Source: Cupriavidus malaysiensis
Lineage (GTDB): Bacteria > Pseudomonadota > Gammaproteobacteria > Burkholderiales > Burkholderiaceae
Reading direction: 5' to 3'
NCBI RefSeq assembly: GCF_001854325.1
Contig: NZ_CP017755.1
Span: 1,922,001-1,986,000, forward strand
DNA: 64,000 bases
In this document: piece by piece, positions 31,758-40,332 of the stretch
How the letters are laid out: each line of letters opens with the position of its first letter
How positions within the stretch are numbered: the first letter of the stretch is position 1
Position numbers and translations under genes: made by a program
Notes under the pieces: generated by a model
Databases searched by the model: none
What the model was told of the DNA's origin: nothing
What the model saw: the letters and a program-made list of their open reading frames with translations, nothing else

Positions 31758-33476
31758 ATGCCTTGCCCCGCTGTCCTGCCCGCCACCCTGCCTGCAGTCC
31801 TGCCCGCCACCCGCCACGCGCGTCACCCCGTGCCGCCCCGGGCACCGCGCCGCGCCTTCGCCCGGCGTGTGCTCGGCGCCTGCCTGCTGGCCTGTGCCAC
31901 GGCCTGGGCCATGCCGCCGGCGTTTGCCAGTGCCAGCGACAGCGCAGGCAGTGAGGCCGGCGCCACACCGTGGTTCACGCAGGGAAGGCCGAGCGATGCC
32001 GCCCTGCAGGCGGTGGATGCCCTGGCCGGCGCCGCCGCCGACGGGCTGGATGCGAGCGACTACGATGCCGAGGGCCTGCGCCGCGCCGTGCGCGAGGCGC
32101 GCGATGGGGCGCCGCTGGCGGCGGATGCCGCCGGCGCGCTGGACGCTTCGCTGACGCGCGCCATGCAGCGCTACCTGTCCGACCTGCACGACGGCCGCGT
32201 CGATCCGCGCCAGGTGCACGCCAATTTCCCCCATGCCGCCGGCGACACCTTCGATCCCGCGGTATCCCTGCGCGAAGCGCTGGCACACCAGCGCCTGCCC
32301 GAAGCCTTGCATGCGGCCGCGCCAGCCTTCCCGCTCTACCCGGCCCTGCGCCGGGCCCTGGCGCACTACCGCACGCTCGCCGGCGATCCCGCCTTCGCGG
32401 CGCCGCTGCCGGCGCTGCCTGGCGGCAAGCTGGCGCCAGGCCAGGCCTATGCCGGCAGCGCCGCGCTGGCACGGCGGCTGGAAGCGCTGGGCGACCTGCC
32501 CGCCGGCACGCGCGTGCCCGCGCGTTACGAAGGCGCGCTCGTCAACGGCGTCAAGGCCTTCCAGGCGCGCCACGGCCTCGACGCCGACGGCGTGCTCGGC
32601 GGCGGCACCCTGGCCCAGCTCAACACGCCCATGGCCACGCGCGTGCGCCAGATCGAGCTGACCATGGAGCGCCTGCGCTGGACCCCGCTGCTCGACGCGC
32701 CGCGCATGATCGTGGTCAACGTGCCCGAGTTCGTGCTGCGTGCCTACGAGGTCCACGACGGCCAGGTGCAGGTCAAGGTACAGATGAAGGTGATCGTGGG
32801 CAAGGCACTCGACACGCGCACGCCGCTGTTCAAGGAGGACATGCGCTACATCGAGTTCAGCCCGTACTGGAACGTGCCGCGCTCGATCGCCCGCGCCGAG
32901 ACCATCCCGCGCATCCGCCGCGACCCTGCCTACTTCCAGCGCCAGGGCTTCGAGTTCGTCGGCGGCGACGGCCGCGCCGTCACCACCTTGTCCGACGCCA
33001 ATCTCGACGCCGTGCTGAACGGCCAGATGCGCATCCGCCAGCGGCCGGGCCCGCAGAACGCGCTGGGCGACATCAAGTTCGTGTTCCCTAACAACGACAA
33101 TATCTACCTGCACCACACGCCCACCGTGCAACTGTTCCAGCGCGGCCGGCGCGACCTCAGCCACGGCTGCATCCGCGTCGAGGAACCGGTGGCGCTGGCG
33201 CGCTTCGTGCTGCAGGACATGGCCGGCTGGGACGAGGCCCGCATCCGCCAGGCCATGACCAAGGGCCAGTCGAACACGCTGCGGCTGCAGCAGCCGCTGC
33301 CGGTGGTGCTGGCCTACGGCACCGCCATCGTGCAGGAGGACGGCCGCGTGATGTTCCTGCCCGACATCTACGGCCTCGACCGCCTGCTCGACCAGGCCCT
33401 GCGCCAACATTCGACGCGGCGCATGGCGGCCGGCAAGCTCGCGCCGAGGCAGCGCAGCCTGGCAGTGCGCAACTGA
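31758..33476 (+). CDS. L,D-transpeptidase, YcbB/LdtD type
   Basis: A 572-residue cell-envelope enzyme that forms 3-3 crosslinks between diaminopimelate residues in peptidoglycan. A signal sequence with a long n-region is followed by a substrate-entry scaffold domain. A peptidoglycan-binding helix bundle comes next (VNGVKAFQARHGLDADGVLG). The YkuD catalytic domain has its Cys near residue 471 in SHGCIRVE. GGAG lies 7 nt before the ATG. The DUF882 gene follows 73 nt downstream, the same neighbour arrangement as ycbB-ycbK in enterics. Confidence 0.91.
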   Translation: MPCPAVLPATLPAVLPATRHARHPVPPRAPRRAFARRVLGACLLACATAWAMPPAFASASDSAGSEAGATPWFTQGRPSDAALQAVDALAGAAADGLDASDYDAEGLRRAVREARDGAPLAADAAGALDASLTRAMQRYLSDLHDGRVDPRQVHANFPHAAGDTFDPAVSLREALAHQRLPEALHAAAPAFPLYPALRRALAHYRTLAGDPAFAAPLPALPGGKLAPGQAYAGSAALARRLEALGDLPAGTRVPARYEGALVNGVKAFQARHGLDADGVLGGGTLAQLNTPMATRVRQIELTMERLRWTPLLDAPRMIVVNVPEFVLRAYEVHDGQVQVKVQMKVIVGKALDTRTPLFKEDMRYIEFSPYWNVPRSIARAETIPRIRRDPAYFQRQGFEFVGGDGRAVTTLSDANLDAVLNGQMRIRQRPGPQNALGDIKFVFPNNDNIYLHHTPTVQLFQRGRRDLSHGCIRVEEPVALARFVLQDMAGWDEARIRQAMTKGQSNTLRLQQPLPVVLAYGTAIVQEDGRVMFLPDIYGLDRLLDQALRQHSTRRMAAGKLAPRQRSLAVRN

Positions 33477-33549
33477 CCGTACACTACAGACAGCGCGCTA
33501 CCGAGCCGGCCCCGCACGCCGGCACATGACCCCCACAGGAGTCCCGCCC

Positions 33550-34116
33550 ATGTCCGACCCCGTCCACCCCCGCCGCCGCTTCCTGCACCGCGCCGGCGCC
33601 GCCGCGCTCGCCACCGGCCTGCTGCCGCTGGCCCCGCAGCCGGCGCTGGCCGCGCTCGCGGCCCTGCCCGGCGCCCACGCGCTGTCCTTCGACAACCTGC
33701 ACACCGGCGAGCGCCTCTCCACCGTCTTCGCCATCGGCGACACCTTCGTGCCGCAGGCGCTGCAATCGCTCAACCACCTGCTGCGCGACCACTACTCCGG
33801 CCAGGTCGGCAATATGGACCCGCAACTGTTCGGCCTGCTGTTCCGCCTGCGCCAGGCACTCGGCACCGACGAACCCTTCCAGGTCATCTCCGGCTTCCGC
33901 AGCCCGGCCACCAATGCCCGCCTGCGCCACACCGGCGGTGGCGGCGTGGCCAGGCGCAGCCTGCACATGGACGGCCAGGCCATCGACATCCGCCTGGCCG
34001 GCGTGCCGCTGGCCGAGCTGCGCGACGCCGCGCTGTCGCTGCAGGGCGGCGGCGTCGGGTTCTATGAGAAGGAGCAGTTCGTCCACGTGGACACGGGACG
34101 CGTGCGGGCCTGGTAA
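33550..34116 (+). CDS. DUF882 (YcbK-like) exported protein
   Basis: A 188-residue protein with a Tat signal (RRRFLHRAG) and a DUF882/peptidase M15-like domain. Zinc-ligand candidates lie in SLHMDGQAIDIRL and HVDTG. It is probably a murein endopeptidase or binding protein working with the adjacent L,D-transpeptidase. Confidence 0.87.
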   Translation: MSDPVHPRRRFLHRAGAAALATGLLPLAPQPALAALAALPGAHALSFDNLHTGERLSTVFAIGDTFVPQALQSLNHLLRDHYSGQVGNMDPQLFGLLFRLRQALGTDEPFQVISGFRSPATNARLRHTGGGGVARRSLHMDGQAIDIRLAGVPLAELRDAALSLQGGGVGFYEKEQFVHVDTGRVRAW

Positions 34117-34482
34117 GCTGCCGGCCGCCCTTGCCACCTCCCGGCCTCCTGGCCGGCGGACCTTCTGGTCGCCGGGTTGGTCGCCGGGTTCCCCGGGCGC
34201 AGGCCCTCGGCCGCGCCGCCATTGCCGAAAACGGATGACCAGCGTGGTGCGGCACGCCCCATGCCAAGGCAGCGGCACGCGCCGCACATCCACCGTACGC
34301 GCACCGGACGTGCACCGGCCGCCTGATCCGCCACCCCGCGCCGCACACCTGCCGCGCCCGCGCTGAAACGGCGCCGGCAGCGCTCCGTACAAGTCCCGGT
34401 CCCCGCCTTGCCGATTCCGGCTCACGCCGGCAGCGCGCCCCTCCCTAGACTGGCTCCCATCCCGCCTCGACAGGAGCCCGCC
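34117..34482. other. Non-coding gap before amine dehydrogenase operon
   Basis: About 365 bases without a supported gene. It should contain the promoter of the amine dehydrogenase operon, but I found neither a sigma-54 match nor a convincing -35/-10 pair. It has a duplicated TGGTCGCCGGGT near 34165-34190. Confidence 0.4.
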
Positions 34483-35724
34483 GTGAAGCACCCCAGCCGG
34501 GCGCCAGGCCGCACGAACCGCATGCCATGGCGCACCACCCGCCCCCGCCGCCGGACCACCGCCTCGGTCCTGTCCGGCGCCGCTTTCGCCACCCTCGCGG
34601 CACTCGCCGCCGTCTGCGGCGTCCCCGCCGCGTGCGCCGAGGACCTGCCGCCGGAGACGCTCACCGTCGCGCAGCTGCCGCCGGCCGATGCCGACCGCCT
34701 CTATATCTCCGACGTGGCCTTCCGCCACATGGTGGACGGGCGCCTGCACGTGGTCGACGGCAAGCGCATGAAGTACCTCGGCCTGGTACCGACCGGCTTC
34801 GGCGGCCAGGCCGTGCTGTCGCCGGACAAGCGCACCCTCTACGTGGTCGCCACCTACTACCCGCGCCTGTCGCGCGGCGAGCGCGCCGACGTGGTCAGCC
34901 TCTACGACGCCGACACCCTGGCCTACCACAGCGAGATCGTGATCCCGCCGCGCCACGCGCAGTCGCTGCCCTACCGCGGCATCATCGCGGTCTCGGCGGA
35001 CGGACGCTTCCTCTACGTGCAGAACGCCACGCCCGCCACCTCGGTCAGCATCGTCGACCTGCAGGCCGGCAAGCTGGCCGCCGAAGTGCCGACCCCCGGC
35101 TGCTGGGGCATCTTCGCCACGCCGGCCTCCAGCCAGCGCTTGCGCACCTTGTGCAGCGACGGCGCCATGCTCACCATCGAGCATGACGCGCAAGGCCAGC
35201 CGGCCGGCCAGAAGCGCAGCGCGCGGCTGTTCGACCCGCAGCAGGACCCGGTCTTCCTGCATGCGGAAGCCATCGGCGACGCGCTCTACTTCGTCTCCTT
35301 CCACGGCAATGTCTATCGCGCCGACCTGTCCGGCGAAACGCCCGCCTTCGACCCGCCCTGGTCCCTGCTCGGCAGCGCCGATGCCAGGCGCGGCTGGCGC
35401 CCGGGCGGCTACCAGCTGTTCGCCGTGCACGCCGCCACCCGGCGGCTCTTCGTCGGCATGCATCCGCGCGGCCGGGAAGGCTCGCACAAGTCGCCGGCCG
35501 ACGAGATCTGGACCGTCGACCTGGCCAGCCACAAGCGCCTGGCGCGCGCCCCGGGCCAGCACGCGCTGGCGCTGACCGTCACCCAGGAAGCGCGCCCGAC
35601 CCTGTACGCCCTCGACGCCACCACCTCCGGCGTGGTCGCGCTCGACCCGGCGCAGGGGCTCAAGCCGGTCGCGCGGCTGGACGGCGTAGCCGAGAACCCC
35701 CTGCGCGTGGAGGCCCACCAATGA
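34483..35724 (+). CDS. aauB: TTQ amine dehydrogenase heavy chain
   Basis: A 413-residue periplasmic protein, the large subunit of an amine dehydrogenase of the methylamine/aromatic amine type. The signal sequence is followed by a seven-bladed beta-propeller: LYISDVAFRHMVDGRLHVVDG, then LSPDKRTLYVVATYY, then SADGRFLYVQNATPATSVSIVDL. GTG 34483 is chosen because CAGGAG lies 7 nt upstream. The gene order heavy-E-D-light without mauF, mauC or mauG matches the aromatic amine dehydrogenase (aau) clusters more than methylamine (mau) clusters. The actual amine is not determined. Confidence 0.85.
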   Translation: MKHPSRAPGRTNRMPWRTTRPRRRTTASVLSGAAFATLAALAAVCGVPAACAEDLPPETLTVAQLPPADADRLYISDVAFRHMVDGRLHVVDGKRMKYLGLVPTGFGGQAVLSPDKRTLYVVATYYPRLSRGERADVVSLYDADTLAYHSEIVIPPRHAQSLPYRGIIAVSADGRFLYVQNATPATSVSIVDLQAGKLAAEVPTPGCWGIFATPASSQRLRTLCSDGAMLTIEHDAQGQPAGQKRSARLFDPQQDPVFLHAEAIGDALYFVSFHGNVYRADLSGETPAFDPPWSLLGSADARRGWRPGGYQLFAVHAATRRLFVGMHPRGREGSHKSPADEIWTVDLASHKRLARAPGQHALALTVTQEARPTLYALDATTSGVVALDPAQGLKPVARLDGVAENPLRVEAHQ

Positions 35725-36314
35725 ATGCCGCCGCCCTGCTGGCCGACCCCATCGTCGCCGCCGCCTGCCACGCCGCCGCAGCCCTGGTGCTGGGCCTGTC
35801 GGTGGCGCCCAAGCTGCGCGACCTGGCCCGCTTCCAGGCTGCCTTCGCCGCCTATGGCCTGCTGCCGCCGGCCTGGACGCGCACCGGCGCGCTGGCCTTT
35901 GTCGCGGCCGAGGGCGCCGCCGCGCTCGGCCTGGTGCTGCTGCCGCAGAGCCCGGGCCCGGCCCTGGCCGGGCTGGCGGTGGCCGGCCTCGCCACTGCCG
36001 CGGTCGCCGTCAACCTGGCGCGCGGCCGGCGCGAACTGCGCTGCGGCTGCGGGGCGGCCGCCGACAGCATGCCGATCTCCGGCGCGCTGCTGGCGCGCAA
36101 CGCGGGCCTGCTGGCCGTGCTCGCGGTGGCGGCGGCCTCCACCAGCAGCAGCCTGGCCGGCGCGGCCGGCATCAGCGACGTGGCCGGCACCGGCATGGCG
36201 CGCGCGCTCGGCACGCTCGACTGGGCTGCCGCCGCCTTCTGCGCGCTGGCCTTGCTGCTGCTGTGGCTGGCTGCCACCCAGTTACTGGTCAATGCCGGGC
36301 GCGCGCGCGGCTGA
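35721..36314 (+). CDS. aauE: MauE/AauE-like membrane protein
   Basis: A 197-residue membrane protein with about five hydrophobic segments and a CGCG motif (RELRCGCGAA). MauE homologues are needed for maturation of the disulphide-rich light chain, probably with MauD. The start overlaps the heavy-chain stop (ATGA). Confidence 0.84.
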   Translation: MNAAALLADPIVAAACHAAAALVLGLSVAPKLRDLARFQAAFAAYGLLPPAWTRTGALAFVAAEGAAALGLVLLPQSPGPALAGLAVAGLATAAVAVNLARGRRELRCGCGAAADSMPISGALLARNAGLLAVLAVAAASTSSSLAGAAGISDVAGTGMARALGTLDWAAAAFCALALLLLWLAATQLLVNAGRARG

Positions 36315-36382
36315 CGCCGCCGCGACGCCGGACCTCCCCGCTTCCTTCCACTTCAAGCATCACGCATCAAGCCGAGTTCACC

Positions 36383-36970
36383 ATGACCGCTCTCGTTATC
36401 GCCAATATCGTCTTGTGGATCGCCGTGCTGGCGCTGCTGTTCGGCCTCTACGCGCTCGCGCGCCAGGTCGGCATCCTCTATGAACGGGTCGCGCCGATGG
36501 GCGCGCTGATGATCGACGCCGGCCCGCGCGTGGGCCAGCCGCTGACACGCTTCGACCTGCAGGACGTGCGCGGCGATGCCGTCGCCGTGGGCGGCGCGCA
36601 GCCCGCCAGCACGCTGCTGTTCTTCCTCTCGCCCACCTGCCCGATCTGCAAGAAGCTGCTGCCGGTGCTGAAGTCGATCGCCGCCAGCGAGCGCGCCTGG
36701 CTGCGCATCGTGCTCGCCTCCGACGGCGAGCAGCCCGAGCACCTGGCCTTCCTGCGCCAGGCCGGGCTGGCCGAGTTCCCCTACGTGCTGTCCAAGGAAC
36801 TGGGCATGCACCTGCAGATCGGCAAGCTGCCCTACGCCGTGCTGCTCGACAGCGCCGGCACGCTGCGCGCCAAGGGGCTGGTCAACTCGCGCGAGCAGCT
36901 CGAAAGCCTGTTCACCGCCATGGACCTGAACGTGGCCTCGGTGCAGCAGTTCCTCGAAACCCACGCCTGA
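36383..36970 (+). CDS. aauD: MauD/AauD-like thioredoxin-fold protein
   Basis: A 195-residue membrane-anchored thioredoxin-like protein. An N-terminal transmembrane helix (~5-25) is followed by a periplasmic domain with the redox pair CPIC in LSPTCPICKK. MauD homologues assist formation of the six light-chain disulphides. It lies 68 nt after the MauE-like gene, 19 nt before the light chain. Confidence 0.88.
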   Translation: MTALVIANIVLWIAVLALLFGLYALARQVGILYERVAPMGALMIDAGPRVGQPLTRFDLQDVRGDAVAVGGAQPASTLLFFLSPTCPICKKLLPVLKSIAASERAWLRIVLASDGEQPEHLAFLRQAGLAEFPYVLSKELGMHLQIGKLPYAVLLDSAGTLRAKGLVNSREQLESLFTAMDLNVASVQQFLETHA

Positions 36971-36989
36971 CGGCACGGAGACATTTGTG

Positions 36990-37505
36990 ATGTGGTTCGA
37001 CCGATGGATCGAGCGCCAGGCCCGCCGCACGGCCCAGCGCACCAGCCGGCGCAGCGCGCTGGCCACGCTGGGCAAGGCCATGGTGGGCGGGCTGGCGCTG
37101 CCCGTGCTGCCCTTCGACCGCAGCGCCCACGCCGCCGCCGCGCATGGCGCGCGCCCCGGCAAGGGCGTGGACGAGACCTCCTGCGACTACTGGAAATACT
37201 GCGCCGTCGACGGCTTCCTGTGCGCCTGCTGCGGCGGCAGCTCCACCAGTTGCCCGCCGGGCACCGAGCCCTCGCGCGTGTCCTGGGTCGGCACCTGCCG
37301 CAACCCGGCCGACGGCAAGGACTACATGGTCAGCTACAACGACTGCTGCGGCAAGACGACCTGCGGCCGCTGCGAGTGCAACACCAACGAGCGCGAGCGC
37401 CCGGGCTACAAGCTCGGCGTGCACAACGACGTCAACTGGTGCATGAGCAACAGCAGCACGATGTTCCATTGCACCACCTCCATCATCCTCGGAGTACAGG
37501 AATGA
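36990..37505 (+). CDS. aauA: TTQ amine dehydrogenase light chain
   Basis: A 171-residue catalytic subunit. An N-terminal segment with a Tat-like RTSRRSALATLG signal leads to the mature Cys-rich domain. The two tryptophans that crosslink into tryptophan tryptophylquinone are Trp99 (SWVGTC) and Trp150 (VNWCMSN). The closely packed cysteines of CDYWKYC, FLCACCGG, CCGKTTCGRCECN and FHCTTS match the six-disulphide light chain. It oxidatively deaminates a primary amine in the periplasm. ATG 36990 is preferred; a GTG at 36987 is also possible. The stop overlaps the cytochrome start. Confidence 0.93.
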   Translation: MWFDRWIERQARRTAQRTSRRSALATLGKAMVGGLALPVLPFDRSAHAAAAHGARPGKGVDETSCDYWKYCAVDGFLCACCGGSSTSCPPGTEPSRVSWVGTCRNPADGKDYMVSYNDCCGKTTCGRCECNTNERERPGYKLGVHNDVNWCMSNSSTMFHCTTSIILGVQE

Positions 37506-37999
37506 CGCGCTTCACCCGGCTCGGCGCCCTCACCGGCGCTGTCCTTCCCACTCTCCTCCCCGCGCTGCTGGCCGCGCTCGCCGCCAGTCCCCTCGCCGCC
37601 ACCGCCGCCACCGCCGCCCCCGACGGCAAGGCCCTGTTCACCGCCAACTGCGCTGCCTGCCATAACGCGGACGCCTCCGGCATCGCCGGCGTGGCCCCGC
37701 CGCTGGCCGGCGCGCTGCGCGAGCGGCTGGCCACGCCCGCCGGCCAGGCCTACCTGGCCAATGTGGTAGTGCATGGCCTGGCCGGCCCGATCGAATCGCA
37801 GGGGCAGTCCTATAACGGCATCATGCCGTCGTTCGCCACGCTGCCGGACGACGACCTGGCGGCGGTGCTGGCCTGGCTCGGCACGCAGAACGGAGAGGCC
37901 GCGCCCAGCGTCGGGGCCGAGCTGCTGGCCAAGGCGCGCGCCGAGCGCAAGACGCCCGGCGCGGTGCGCAAGCTGCGCGATGGCGCCACGGCACGCTGA
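37502..37999 (+). CDS. Monoheme c-type cytochrome, amine dehydrogenase operon
   Basis: A 165-residue exported cytochrome with heme site CAACHN and candidate distal Met in GIMPSFATLPDDDL. Co-translation with the light chain makes it a likely electron acceptor of the TTQ enzyme or a redox partner in cofactor formation. The aau clusters carry a comparable small cytochrome gene directly after the light chain. Confidence 0.87.
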   Translation: MTRFTRLGALTGAVLPTLLPALLAALAASPLAATAATAAPDGKALFTANCAACHNADASGIAGVAPPLAGALRERLATPAGQAYLANVVVHGLAGPIESQGQSYNGIMPSFATLPDDDLAAVLAWLGTQNGEAAPSVGAELLAKARAERKTPGAVRKLRDGATAR

Positions 38000-38000
38000 C

Positions 38001-38438
38001 ATGGCGAGCGCCGCGCCGCGCCGCGCACGGGCCCGCGCCGCGCTGCTGGCCGCCGCCGCGTACGGCCTGCTGGCCGGCCCCGCGCACGCCCAGCAGCGGC
38101 TGCCGCGCGCCCAGGCCAACTACCTGCTGCACTGCTCCGGCTGCCACCTGCCCGACGGTGCCGGCAAGCCCGCCGCCGGTATCCCCGACATGCGCGCCAC
38201 GCTGCCCCGGCTGCTCGCCTCGGCCGCCGGGCGGGCCTTCGTGATCCAGGTGCCAGGCACCTCGGGCTCCGACCTCAGCGATGCCGAGATCGCCGAACTG
38301 TTCAACTGGATGGTGCCGGCGTTCGGGCCCGGCGTGGCCTCGCCCGGCTTCACCCGGCAGGAGGTCGCCCGCTACCGCCACGATCCGCTCGACGACGTGA
38401 TGGCGCGGCGCGCGTCCATCCTGCCGGCGCCCCGCTGA
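38001..38438 (+). CDS. Second monoheme cytochrome, amine dehydrogenase operon
   Basis: A 145-residue exported protein with a signal peptide ending at AHAQ and a CSGCH heme site. The C-terminal half has a WMVPAFGPG Met candidate. It starts 1 nt after the previous stop. It is not related in length to the ~40-kDa diheme MauG. Confidence 0.84.
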   Translation: MASAAPRRARARAALLAAAAYGLLAGPAHAQQRLPRAQANYLLHCSGCHLPDGAGKPAAGIPDMRATLPRLLASAAGRAFVIQVPGTSGSDLSDAEIAELFNWMVPAFGPGVASPGFTRQEVARYRHDPLDDVMARRASILPAPR

Positions 38439-38524
38439 AAGGCGCGGCCATTCCAGCCGGACTTCCACGCCGCCCCTGCCGACCGATTCATCACCGCCCC
38501 CAACCCCTTCCCGGATACCGCCCA

Positions 38525-40219
38525 ATGACCACCCCCGCCGCCTCGCCCCGGGCAGTTGCCTCGGATACCCCGGATGCCTCGGATACCCTGGGCACCGCCA
38601 CCGCCCCGGCACCGCCGCAACCCACCCGGCGCCAATGGCTGGGCCGCCTCGCCGGTGCCGCGCTCGGCACGGCGGCCGCCGGCGCCACGGCCGCCGTGCC
38701 CGGCGCCGATGACCACGCAGCCCCGGCGCCCCGCGCCGGCGCCACCCCCGACCCCATCGTGCTGATGCCCGCCTGGCAGCTCTCGCGCGAGATCGCCGCG
38801 CGCCGCGTCTCCTGCCGCGAAGTGATGGCCGCCTACCTGACCCATATCGACCGCGTCAATCCCGTCGCCAACGCCATCGTCGCCCGCCGCGACAGCGAGC
38901 TGCTGCTGCGCGAAGCGGCTGCCGCCGATGCCGCCCTTGCATCCAGCCAGCGCGCCGGCCAGCGCCCCGGCTGGATGCACGGCATGCCGCAGGCCCCCAA
39001 GGACCTGGCGCTGACGCGCGGCATCCGTACCACCTTCGGCTCGCCGATCTTCCGCGACAACGTGCCGACCCAGGACGCCATCATCGTCGAGCGCGCGCGC
39101 CGCGCCGGCGCCATCCTGCTCGGCAAGACCAACACCCCCGAGTTCGGGCTCGGCTCGCAGACCTTCAACCCGGTCTACGGCGCCACCCGCAACCCCTACG
39201 ACCCGGCCCGCTGCGCCGGCGGCAGCAGCGGCGGCGCGGCCGCCGCGCTGGCCCTGCGCCTGCTGCCGGTGGCCGACGGCAGCGACTTCGGCGGCTCGCT
39301 GCGCAACCCCGCCGGCTTCTGCAATGTGTACGGCATGCGCCCGTCGATGGGCCGCGTGCCCTACGGACCGACACCCGAAGTCTTCCTGCAGCAGCTCGGC
39401 TACGAAGGCCCGATGGGCCGCACCGTGGCCGACGTCGCCCTGCTGCTCGCCACCCAGGCCGGACCCGACCCGCGCACACCGCTGGCGCTCGAGCGCGACC
39501 CCGCGCTGGCCGCGCTGACCCCCGACAACGTGCAGGCAGCGCTGGCCGCCGACCTCAAGGGCAAGCGCGTGGCCTGGCTGGGCGACTGGAACGGCTACCT
39601 GCCGATGGAAGACGGCATCCTGCCGCTGTGCGAACAGGCGCTGCAGGCCTTCCCCGCCTTCGGCGTGGCGGTCGAAGGCATCGCACCGCCCTTCGCGCCG
39701 GAACGGCTGTGGAAGGCCTGGCTCACGCACCGCCACTTCCTGGTCGGCAACGGCATGCTGCCGTTCTACCGCGACCCCGCCAAGCGCGCGCTGCTCAAGG
39801 CCGACGCCATCTGGGAAATCGAAGGCGCGCTGCAGCTGAGCGGCAACGACGTGTACCACGCCAGCGTGGAGCGCAGCGCCTGGCTGGACACCCTCGACCG
39901 GCTCTTCACCCGCTTCGACTACATCGCCGTGCCCACCGCGCAGGTCTTCCCCTTCGATGTCAACCAGCCGTGGCCCAAGTCCATCGCCGGCCGGCCGATG
40001 GACACCTACCACCGCTGGATGGAAGTCGTGTTTCCGTGGACCCTGTCCGGCTGCCCCACCATCAGCGTGCCGGTCGGCTTCGGCAGCAACGGCCTGCCGA
40101 TGGGCATGCAGCTGATCGGGCGGCCGCGCGGCGACCTCAGCGTGCTGCGGCTGGCGCGCGCCTATGAGCAGGAACGGGACTGGGTGGGACGGCATCTGCC
40201 GCGGGCGATGCTGGGGTAG
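38525..40219 (+). CDS. Tat-exported amidase-signature hydrolase
   Basis: A 564-residue amidase. Residues ~34-60 form a Tat signal (TRRQWLGRLAG). The Ser-Ser-Lys triad is Lys159 (APKDLA), a Ser in GGSSGG at 234-235 and Ser258 (DFGGSLRNP). Export to the periplasm is unusual for this mostly cytosolic family. Its position after a periplasmic amine dehydrogenase suggests that it releases amines from amides outside the cytoplasm for that enzyme (inference). Gap to the cytochrome is 86 nt. Confidence 0.87.
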   Translation: MTTPAASPRAVASDTPDASDTLGTATAPAPPQPTRRQWLGRLAGAALGTAAAGATAAVPGADDHAAPAPRAGATPDPIVLMPAWQLSREIAARRVSCREVMAAYLTHIDRVNPVANAIVARRDSELLLREAAAADAALASSQRAGQRPGWMHGMPQAPKDLALTRGIRTTFGSPIFRDNVPTQDAIIVERARRAGAILLGKTNTPEFGLGSQTFNPVYGATRNPYDPARCAGGSSGGAAAALALRLLPVADGSDFGGSLRNPAGFCNVYGMRPSMGRVPYGPTPEVFLQQLGYEGPMGRTVADVALLLATQAGPDPRTPLALERDPALAALTPDNVQAALAADLKGKRVAWLGDWNGYLPMEDGILPLCEQALQAFPAFGVAVEGIAPPFAPERLWKAWLTHRHFLVGNGMLPFYRDPAKRALLKADAIWEIEGALQLSGNDVYHASVERSAWLDTLDRLFTRFDYIAVPTAQVFPFDVNQPWPKSIAGRPMDTYHRWMEVVFPWTLSGCPTISVPVGFGSNGLPMGMQLIGRPRGDLSVLRLARAYEQERDWVGRHLPRAMLG

Positions 40220-40332
40220 CGAGCAAGGTCGCGCGGGATGGCTTGGTGGAGTAACGGCCTGATGTGGATACGGCGAGGGCAGCCATCGCCAGCGCGACCC
40301 AGCTCGCTTGATGCTAGCGCCGACCCTCTCCC

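Noticed and set aside
34165..34190. Duplicated TGGTCGCCGGGT before the amine dehydrogenase operon as an operator
   Set aside because: Only a simple short duplication in GC-rich sequence, no dyad symmetry or link to a regulator.
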